Part shown: positions 1 to 5,930 of the stretch, one piece after another | How the letters are laid out: each line of letters opens with the position of its first letter | How positions within the stretch are numbered: the stretch's first letter is position 1 | Assembly (NCBI GenBank): GCA_028695865.1 | Contig: JAQVID010000234.1 | Location: 1-5,930, forward strand | DNA from: Thermoguttaceae bacterium | GTDB lineage: Bacteria; Planctomycetota; Planctomycetia; Pirellulales; Thermoguttaceae | Direction of reading: 5' to 3' | DNA: 5,930 bases | Notes under the pieces: generated by a model | The model's database searches: none | What the model was told of the DNA's origin: nothing | Seen by the model: only the letters and a program-made list of their open reading frames with translations | Made by a program: the position numbers and the translations under genes

Positions 1-3000
1 GAAATTTTCGACGCTTCATCCGTCGAACCCGGAACATTCGCTGTTGTCTGTTCTGTTTCAGGGAGTGGGGTTTCACTTTCATTGCGTCGTTTCTCAAGCA
101 GAAGCTGTTTGAACAAAGTCTCGTCTCCGAGTCGTGAAATGAGGAAATCGGAAGTCAGGCGAATACTTCGTATCTGCTTTTGCAAGAGAATATCGGAAAT
201 AAATCCGGACTCGTCAAACAGACTCGCTTTCACTTGCGTCGTACCTGAATCGGCCCGCCATTCCGGGGGAAGCCAAATGCGCCACAGACCATCGAGTACA
301 ATGAAGTCCGTTCGCGGTAAATTCGGCAACAGTCGGTGCTCTTTCCGCAGCGGCGCTTCTGTTGTGTGAAATTCGAGAAAGAGCGAAAAAAATCGCTGCT
401 TGGCCGGAAGCCGCACACGAACGATGTTATCGTCTTTATTTGTTTCCGGATACCACGTTACACGTTTTTCGTCAATACCGACAGCGTGTACCGCAGAAAA
501 ATCGACATTCTTCGGCAGTGTTAATCGGCAGAACGTTGCACCCCGATTTTCCAAATAATACATCGCGTGATTGCGAACAATACCTTTGGCATCGTGTTGA
601 GAATCAAATCGAAGAAACCAGCACCAAAGAGCCGAACGCGCGACGGACGCCTCATTTTTCCGGACATCGACGACAAGACTGGCCGGCTTGTACGGGCCTG
701 AATCAAGCGGAACCGGGCGTTCCAATTCACCCGGATTATACGCAAAGGCTCCTTTGATACATTCCAGTTCGTTCTGTTGCGCCAGTCGAACAGGTATGCG
801 GGTCATTTGCGTCGGCTCAATCGTTACGCCGTCGTTGCCGCTTGTTTCCACGAGTATCTCCGCGCGGGCAAGAGGAATCTCCGGAAGATACGCAAGCGGA
901 ATGCTTAACGACTCCGACATCGGAACTGTACGCGTGGCGTCAATATCGAACGGTACACTTCGCGACGTTTGAAGTCGTAATTCCCATATCCGCGTATTAG
1001 GTGGGGACGAAAGCGATTTCACTTCTTCGTCGCCCAGCTCACGAATTTCGAGAGCCTGCTGATCCTCTCCCGTAAGCGACCATTTCCAGTCAAGATCGTC
1101 CACTTGCTTTTTCGCTTGCCCCGACGAATTTGCGATTGCCTCCGTACGATTGGGAATCGTCTGACGCAACGCCACAAGAACACGGTCAATGCGAGAACCC
1201 GTTGGCGGAATACACTTGATTTTCCAACTCTGCGTCATACTCCCGGTTTCAGCCAAAACGTGTGACGAAAGACTGGCCGAATAGCCCGATGTGCGTTTCT
1301 CGATCATCGCGGTACACCCTGCGCTGTCGTCGCCTATCATCATAATGGAACCCGACGACGTGTCCGACAGGAATTGACGCAACGTCGAATCGTTTTGCAA
1401 CGACAACGGGGTTTCATAAGGGATGCCCGACCAATCAAGAATGCGAACCCGGTATGGTAATTCCGACCGCAAGCGAATGTAATGCTTGCCCGCAATGACA
1501 TCAGACAAATCCAGCGGCGATAAATCATCGACCGCAAGCCTGCGAACAACATTAGCCTGTCGCCGCAATCGAACACGCAACGGAAATGAGAAATCCCGCG
1601 TAAACGGCTTTTTCAGATAAACACGGACCAGGCGTTTGGTTTTAGCTTCGGTGGTATACTCCCATACAAGTTCTTCACGGGCTTCAGATTGTACCGATTC
1701 CACATCCCAACCCGCCCGCACATTAAAACAGATGTGAGAGAATTCGCCTTCCGGCTGATATTTTAACAGCGTATCCGCAACAATTTCATCCGGTAAAAAG
1801 AGAACGTCCGAAGTACTGTCGAAACGGAGCTCTGTCTTGAGTTCAGAACACGCGACAGAAACGGAAGCATCCGACGCAAAATACTTGAAGAACCACGGGC
1901 TGACCATCGAACCGTCAACAGGAACAGGCGTATAAGCCTGCGTTGCCTGTTCCAACTGAAAGTCTGTCGCAATCATCGACGGAACAATAAGCAATCGGCA
2001 TTGCGTCTCTTTCCACAGTATCTTTTCCGAAAGCATTCTTATTCGCGGAAGCCTGATCAGTCGATCCGGTTCAAAAGGCATGAACGCGTTGACCCGAAGT
2101 ACTGCCGCCTGGCTCGTGTCTGTATCAAACTTGACGACGATTCGCGAAATATCCTTTTCTGTCTGTCGCGATACAATCGTGACCGGTTGCCTGTTCTCCC
2201 AGCAGACATCAGTCAATTGCACCGGCTGATCCAAAACCAGGGCGAGCTGCTGAATCGGAATCTCCGGCCGGGCAAAAATAAAACGCGAGGTCGTCGAAAT
2301 GCCTTCAAGCGAGATTCGATAGGAAATCTCCTGCTGATATCCTGTCTTCTGCTGAATGTTCGTATTGATCGCAACGGGTGTAACCGTAATGAGCGGGCGG
2401 GCATGACCCCCAAGATAACAAATCCAACGCTTGTAACGCGCATTGGGAGATTCCAACTGGCGGACAATTCCGACCGAACACTGTGGTATGTATTCGATGG
2501 GAATATCAAGTGTCAATTCGATGATCGGCGCACTGGCCAATTCAGGCTGAAAGACAATATTGCCTTGCCGGTCTGTTTTTCCATGCAAGGACCAACGAAA
2601 ACTCAACTCGTTCTGCTGCGGGGATTCGATTCGAAGCGACTGATCCGCACCCAGTGACACGGTCGCCGCGGACTGATCATTCCAAAGGTAATCATACCAG
2701 GCAAAAGAAAACGGAGCAATGGAAATCGGAATCCCTTTTCGACCGGGAAGCGTGAGCGATATACGCCCATTTCCTTCGACCAAATTCTCGCCTTCAAGCC
2801 GTGCGTCAAGTCGAACACTGTCAATGCGTCCGGGAAAATCGTCTGGTTTCGATTCCTTGCGCAAGTTTTCGAATTCCTTGATCCAACGATCAAAGACAGC
2901 GGCTTTAACGGGACAGTATTTGCGATTACCCCAAGGCCACTGCTCTATTTTATCCGCAGGAACCATCCAATAGCGAAATGAAAGGAGTTCGTTGCGCGAG

Positions 3001-3125
3001 TGCTCTTTTTGTTCCTGGTTCTTGCCCGCCTGGCTTGTTATGGACGCAGGGTCCTGCCCCCGCGAATAGTCCGCCGGAATCAGGAACATTACAACGAGGC
3101 AACCGATCGCAAATCGGCCTGTCAT
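1..3125 (-). CDS. Large exported beta-rich protein of unknown function (gene B, 3' partial)
   Basis: From the ATG at 3123-3125 I read the frame codon by codon to position 3 and found no stop, giving at least 1041 residues. The start is supported by an upstream GGAG, the four-base overlap with gene A and a good signal peptide. Residues 1-4 (MTGR) form a short basic n-region, 5-18 a hydrophobic core, and cleavage is plausible near SRG/QDP (residue 23). Residues 24-49 are a polar linker. The motif VPADKIEQWPWGN (55-67) begins a conserved-looking domain. The rest is mostly beta-strand-like, with recurring modules at about 268-351, 460-526 and 853-926. Residues about 935-960 carry LDGLWRIWLPPEW, and the sequence then turns charged and partly helical (ETLFKQLLLEKRRNESE). 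No membrane anchor or catalytic motif is visible before the edge. It is probably periplasmic or surface-located and co-expressed with gene A. The style is planctomycete-like; the function is not recognised. Confidence 0.92.
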   Translation of the reverse strand, partial: MTGRFAIGCLVVMFLIPADYSRGQDPASITSQAGKNQEQKEHSRNELLSFRYWMVPADKIEQWPWGNRKYCPVKAAVFDRWIKEFENLRKESKPDDFPGRIDSVRLDARLEGENLVEGNGRISLTLPGRKGIPISIAPFSFAWYDYLWNDQSAATVSLGADQSLRIESPQQNELSFRWSLHGKTDRQGNIVFQPELASAPIIELTLDIPIEYIPQCSVGIVRQLESPNARYKRWICYLGGHARPLITVTPVAINTNIQQKTGYQQEISYRISLEGISTTSRFIFARPEIPIQQLALVLDQPVQLTDVCWENRQPVTIVSRQTEKDISRIVVKFDTDTSQAAVLRVNAFMPFEPDRLIRLPRIRMLSEKILWKETQCRLLIVPSMIATDFQLEQATQAYTPVPVDGSMVSPWFFKYFASDASVSVACSELKTELRFDSTSDVLFLPDEIVADTLLKYQPEGEFSHICFNVRAGWDVESVQSEAREELVWEYTTEAKTKRLVRVYLKKPFTRDFSFPLRVRLRRQANVVRRLAVDDLSPLDLSDVIAGKHYIRLRSELPYRVRILDWSGIPYETPLSLQNDSTLRQFLSDTSSGSIMMIGDDSAGCTAMIEKRTSGYSASLSSHVLAETGSMTQSWKIKCIPPTGSRIDRVLVALRQTIPNRTEAIANSSGQAKKQVDDLDWKWSLTGEDQQALEIRELGDEEVKSLSSPPNTRIWELRLQTSRSVPFDIDATRTVPMSESLSIPLAYLPEIPLARAEILVETSGNDGVTIEPTQMTRIPVRLAQQNELECIKGAFAYNPGELERPVPLDSGPYKPASLVVDVRKNEASVARSALWCWFLRFDSQHDAKGIVRNHAMYYLENRGATFCRLTLPKNVDFSAVHAVGIDEKRVTWYPETNKDDNIVRVRLPAKQRFFSLFLEFHTTEAPLRKEHRLLPNLPRTDFIVLDGLWRIWLPPEWRADSGTTQVKASLFDESGFISDILLQKQIRSIRLTSDFLISRLGDETLFKQLLLEKRRNESETPLPETEQTTANVPGSTDEASKI
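3055..3125 (-). other. Signal peptide of gene B
   Basis: The first 23 codons encode MTGRFAIGCLVVMFLIPADY followed by SRG: one Arg at position 4, then a hydrophobic stretch from Phe5 to Ala18, then a polar segment. Ser21-Arg22-Gly23 before Gln24 gives small residues at -3 and -1, acceptable for signal peptidase I. Ala18 is an alternative -1 residue. The absence of another hydrophobic stretch in the following sequence fits a cleaved signal rather than a multi-pass membrane protein. Confidence 0.75.
3122..3125 (-). other. ATGA stop/start overlap between genes A and B
   Basis: On the minus strand the four bases ATGA contain the B start (ATG, 3125-3123) and the A stop (TGA, 3124-3122). There is no room for a terminator or promoter between the genes, so they are almost certainly co-transcribed and probably made in linked amounts. 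Confidence 0.9.
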
Positions 3126-5930
3126 GATTGCACTCCACTTTCCGATTTTTCCTCAAGCCAAAGCGATGAGGATACACGCGATATTTTGGAATCCGACGGA
3201 CTCCCGGTGCCTGCGTGACCATAACGTCGATCCGGGCCCGAAACCGATTCGCCCGCGCTACGGAACTGTTTCGCAAGGAACAACGCAACCAGAGTAAGAA
3301 CAGACCCCAAAATCGTCGTTTGAAGGAACAACAGCGTTACCGCCGGACGCCAACAGCATACTCCTAAAAATACGATCGCCAAAAACAGTATGATTCCGCG
3401 ATGTCGCAGCACAGGAAAATAAATCAGACACAACCCAATCAAAAGCGTTATGCCGCTTCCGACGAAAATCAGCCAGCCCCGGTCGGCGACATAAATAAAA
3501 CTCAAGTTGGGTTGGTTAAAACTGCTGAACAGATAAATGTTGGTATCGACCGGAATTTTTTCTCGCTTCGCAACTCCAACCCAGCCGCATAATTCATCCT
3601 GATTCATGGACTCCACACGTTTCCAGAACAGACCACCCCAGGCGATTCCATTGCAATATTCCGGTGTCCAGCCTGCAATCTCTCCGACCAAATGCTTCTT
3701 CGTCGGCAGAATCACTTGCCAATACGACCGCCGAACCCAAACGGAAGAACCGACGAATCGTGGAAAATCAATTTCCCGCAAATACCGAACATCGTAATCC
3801 GGGACATCCATCGTATAGGCAACTTCCAAAGTAAACGGCTTCAGTCGGAACTCCTCCGGGACTTGTATGACCAAACGCTCAAGCCGGTCGAAAAGCCTCT
3901 GCTTCACCGTTTCATTACCGGTCGTCGCAACCCCAAAATAAGGAACATTGTTCACAAGCACACTCACGCGGTCCTGATGACATTGTCGCGGAAGCTCAAT
4001 CAACAAAGACGACTGGTCACTGGTGATCTTCCACGCAATTCGATCAACCCGTGTGGTTCCGGCAAGCCAGGTCTGAAGCCATGCGCGTTCTATGACGGTC
4101 GTACCAAGTACGTCACGTGCCTCGACGATACCGCGAAGAATAATCGATTCCTGATTATCAAGAGATGAAAACAGCCAGGAATTTGTATCCCCTTTCGTCA
4201 CAGGCGAATTCTCTTCCGTCTTCCAGCCGTCTTTTTCCGCTTCGTTGTGTTCCACCGTAATGCCCGCCGGCGTGTTCACACTCAAACGATTGGCGGTTAA
4301 CGTTCCGTCTTCCGGACGAACAAGACTGAGGACGATTTTATTCGACATTTTCGGAATCAGCTCAACCGCCTTGTAGCCGTATCGTAATACAATGACGCAA
4401 TTCCCAATTAAGGGTTCTTCCGTCAGGAATATTTTCTTGCGAACCGATTTGCTTTGCGAATCGTCTGAAGACTCGGTAACAATCTTCTGAGGTGCGATTG
4501 GTTTGCCTTGGACCGTGATCTTGACCGCCGCCGGGTCTTGAAGTTCCCTGGGAACCAAAAACGTCACGGCTTCCAGCGGTTCATAAGCAACATGATACAA
4601 AAGCGTCTGCTGTATCTGCTCCCCTTCCCGACCTTGAAGAAGAACGTCGGTTTGCGATTGGACTTGTACTTTTCGCGTGTGAAATTTAATCGTGGAAGCA
4701 AAAACAGGGTACTCAACCCGCTGACCGCGCGCCATGGTTTTACGGCTGTCACAGCTCTCCGCCTGAAACATGAGTGGCGGCTGCTGACGTGACGGAATCT
4801 CGAAATAAAGCGAAAACGAACGACGACTCCGCGGACGAAGCATTCGCATCTGTTCCGGCAAGGGAATCAATTCGATATTGTCGTCCGGGACAATAACCAC
4901 GGCCGCAGGATCAATCCAATCGGCAACAGGGAGCGGTAACTGAAAATCCAAAAGGTCTCCCTTCCGATTCAAATCGCGAACCGCAACCAACTCAACTTCA
5001 ATAAAACCTTCCGAACCGGCGGTCAGCGGCAGTACAACTTCCTTGGATGCCGGCTCGGTGTAAATCTTGTCAACGTCAACAATATAATTCGATTTCACTT
5101 CGTTGATAATCCAATCGCCAAAACGGAAGGAAAGCTGTTTGACCTTCGAACCGTGAACCGAATATTGGAACAATGCCCGCAATTCAATTTGGCCTTGTTG
5201 AACCGAAATTTGATATTCCGGTTTAACCTTGATACGAGTCTGGCGAACAATCACTTGAGCCTTGAGCGAAAAAGGTTGTGTGAAAAAGCGATACTGCTCC
5301 GTCTGTTCGTCGACATCTTGCACTTCCTCCAGAATCGGACGAACACCATAAGAAGGAGTAACCTTGAAATTGAGCCCCTCGGGAAATTGAATTTTAACCC
5401 GGCCATGCTGTTTCTGGGCTCCCAATACCTCAAAGCCTCCCAATTCCCAATCTTGCGAAGTGGTCTGGCTTTTCACCGCCGCGTGTTCGCCTTGCGTGTT
5501 CTCGGCTACCGCTTTGAATTGAAATATAACCGCGTCACGAACCTTGCGCGATAACGTGATCTCCACGATGGCGCCTGATGTGTCGGCTGCGACCGCCTTC
5601 TGTGACAAGGTCGAAACGGGTTTTTCCGCTTCCGACGCGGCAACGGGCTTGACCGTGGATGCCTCCGGCTTGGGCGTTTCCGGCTTGACGACAGTTGGTT
5701 TTACGACTGTATTGGCCGGTTTTGAATCCGTCGTATTGGGCTTCGGTGTATTGGGCTTCGTCGCGTCTGGCTTCGGTGTGTCCGGCTTGGTCGTATTGGG
5801 CGGCGCCGCGTCTGGCTTCGGTGTGTCCGGCTTGGTCGTATTGGGCTTCGGTGTATTGGGCTTCGCCGCGTCTGGCTTCGGTGTTTCCGGCTTGGTCGTA
5901 TTGGGCTTGATCGTGTCTGGCTTGGGGCCG
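3122..5930 (-). CDS. Large membrane-anchored extracytoplasmic protein with Pro/Lys/Thr-rich repeat region (gene A, 5' partial)
   Basis: The frame is open from the window edge to the TGA at 3122-3124 and gives 935 residues. The true start lies upstream of the window. A TTG at 5606-5608 is not a convincing start, because the same frame continues through about 107 more residues of repetitive KPxTx sequence. Layout in window numbering: residues 1-107 are Pro/Lys/Thr/Asp-rich and low in complexity. Residues about 112-815 are dense in alternating hydrophobic/polar beta-strand patterns with no visible catalytic motif. Hydrophobic helices follow at 818-840, 845-860 and 865-885, then a 50-residue Ser/Gly/charged tail. 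Basic residues in the LRHRG loop and in KQFR after the last helix fit the positive-inside rule, with a large domain outside and the tail in the cytoplasm. That topology needs an N-terminal export signal, which would be outside the window. It resembles giant planctomycete surface proteins of unknown function. Coding status is near certain; function is unknown. Confidence 0.93.
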   Translation of the reverse strand, partial: GPKPDTIKPNTTKPETPKPDAAKPNTPKPNTTKPDTPKPDAAPPNTTKPDTPKPDATKPNTPKPNTTDSKPANTVVKPTVVKPETPKPEASTVKPVAASEAEKPVSTLSQKAVAADTSGAIVEITLSRKVRDAVIFQFKAVAENTQGEHAAVKSQTTSQDWELGGFEVLGAQKQHGRVKIQFPEGLNFKVTPSYGVRPILEEVQDVDEQTEQYRFFTQPFSLKAQVIVRQTRIKVKPEYQISVQQGQIELRALFQYSVHGSKVKQLSFRFGDWIINEVKSNYIVDVDKIYTEPASKEVVLPLTAGSEGFIEVELVAVRDLNRKGDLLDFQLPLPVADWIDPAAVVIVPDDNIELIPLPEQMRMLRPRSRRSFSLYFEIPSRQQPPLMFQAESCDSRKTMARGQRVEYPVFASTIKFHTRKVQVQSQTDVLLQGREGEQIQQTLLYHVAYEPLEAVTFLVPRELQDPAAVKITVQGKPIAPQKIVTESSDDSQSKSVRKKIFLTEEPLIGNCVIVLRYGYKAVELIPKMSNKIVLSLVRPEDGTLTANRLSVNTPAGITVEHNEAEKDGWKTEENSPVTKGDTNSWLFSSLDNQESIILRGIVEARDVLGTTVIERAWLQTWLAGTTRVDRIAWKITSDQSSLLIELPRQCHQDRVSVLVNNVPYFGVATTGNETVKQRLFDRLERLVIQVPEEFRLKPFTLEVAYTMDVPDYDVRYLREIDFPRFVGSSVWVRRSYWQVILPTKKHLVGEIAGWTPEYCNGIAWGGLFWKRVESMNQDELCGWVGVAKREKIPVDTNIYLFSSFNQPNLSFIYVADRGWLIFVGSGITLLIGLCLIYFPVLRHRGIILFLAIVFLGVCCWRPAVTLLFLQTTILGSVLTLVALFLAKQFRSAGESVSGPDRRYGHAGTGSPSDSKISRVSSSLWLEEKSESGVQS
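3133..3136 (-). promoter_or_regulatory. Ribosome binding site of gene B, inside the end of gene A
   Basis: On the minus strand GTGGAGTGCAATCATGA places a GGAG core seven bases before the ATG at 3125. It lies within the last codons of gene A. With the ATGA overlap, this supports both the chosen start and translational coupling, in which ribosomes finishing A re-initiate on B. Confidence 0.65.
3275..3478 (-). other. C-terminal transmembrane cluster of gene A
   Basis: Three hydrophobic segments lie close together. The first (3410-3478) begins GWLIFVGSGITLLIGL and ends near IYFPVL. The second (3350-3397) reads GIILFLAIVFLGVCCW. The third (3275-3337) begins TLLFLQTTILGSVL and ends before AKQFR. 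Basic LRHRG sits between the first two, and RPA forms a tight turn between the last two. The second segment is only about 16 residues, so segments two and three could be a tight or re-entrant hairpin instead of two full helices. The 50-residue tail after them is soluble and probably cytoplasmic. Confidence 0.8.
5609..5728 (-). repeat. Degenerate continuation of the Pro/Lys-rich segment
   Basis: Downstream in gene A the repeat decays into looser KP-containing units: KPANTVV, KPTVV, KPETP, KPEAS, KPVAA and EKPVST. The spacing becomes irregular and the DNA no longer aligns well unit to unit. It joins the low-complexity spacer to the beta-rich region that starts near position 5595. Confidence 0.7.
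5729..5930 (-). repeat. In-frame tandem repeat, 15-bp unit within a 60-bp higher-order unit
   Basis: The encoded protein is a run of pentapeptides KPDTP, KPDAA, KPNTP and KPNTT. Four of these make a 20-residue, 60-bp unit. Copies lie at 5834-5893 (60 bp), 5789-5833 (45 bp, one pentamer missing and reading PPNTT) and 5729-5788 (60 bp). A further partial copy at 5894-5930 runs off the window. By eye the two full copies differ at only three of 60 bases. All length differences are multiples of 15 bp, so the frame is preserved. The array may extend beyond the window. Confidence 0.9.

Noticed and set aside
2001..2657. 218-residue plus-strand open frame
   Set aside because: It lies wholly antisense to gene B, its translation is rich in Arg, Asn and Cys without domain-like patterning, and gene B is clearly coding across the same span.
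3096..3104. Lipoprotein lipobox at Cys9 of gene B
   Set aside because: FAIGC sits at the start of the hydrophobic core, not after it, with no suitable h-region before the Cys. A signal peptidase I substrate fits better.
3122..3125. Genes A and B being one gene split by a frameshift
   Set aside because: A ends naturally after membrane helices and a polar tail, and B begins with its own ribosome binding site, ATG and signal peptide, so these are two genuine genes.
3692..4168. 158-residue plus-strand open frame
   Set aside because: It is antisense to the beta-rich region of gene A and has the basic, low-hydrophobicity composition of a shadow frame.
5606..5608. TTG as the start codon of gene A
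   Set aside because: The frame continues upstream without a stop through about 107 residues of Pro/Lys-rich coding repeat to the window edge. A start here would also leave the protein without an export signal despite its large presumed external domain.
5695..5910. Plus-strand frame with repeated YWASxRLASV-like units
   Set aside because: Its apparent repeats are just the antisense reading of the Pro/Lys-rich repeat of gene A, whose frame continues into a long real protein.
5729..5930. CRISPR-like array
   Set aside because: The repeats are contiguous with no unique spacers, stay in frame and encode a pentapeptide pattern, so this is a coding minisatellite.

Overview
The window is coding from end to end, all on the minus strand. 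It holds parts of two very large adjacent genes, so transcription runs from the high-coordinate end to the low end. The upstream gene (A) enters from beyond position 5930 and stops at 3122. The downstream gene (B) starts at 3125 and is still open at position 1. They overlap by four bases (ATGA), which suggests one transcript and coupled translation. No RNA gene, insertion sequence, CRISPR array, terminator or promoter is visible, and there is no intergenic space to hold one. Any promoter must lie upstream of gene A, outside the window.

Region by region: 5609-5930 encodes a Pro/Lys/Thr-rich low-complexity segment of gene A, with an imperfect tandem repeat of 15-bp and 60-bp periods. About 3485-5600 encodes a long beta-strand-rich, presumably extracytoplasmic region. 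3275-3478 encodes a C-terminal cluster of two or three membrane helices, and 3125-3274 a 50-residue polar tail. Gene B opens with a Sec-type signal peptide (about 3055-3125), followed by a W/P-rich motif and then roughly 900 residues of beta-rich sequence that continues out of the window. Both proteins contain a recurring beta-sandwich-like module, so they may be related in part and may work together at the cell surface: A as the membrane-tethered partner, B as the exported one. This is inference. I recognise no enzymatic motif in either protein and cannot assign a function.

The organism is most likely a planctomycete or a relative. The grounds are giant exported proteins of unknown function encoded in tandem, the VPAD...WPWG-type motif near the mature N-terminus of B, the LWRIWLPPEW-type motif near its C-terminal end, and a base composition near 50% GC. 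This rests on remembered family resemblance, not on a search, and holds with moderate confidence only.
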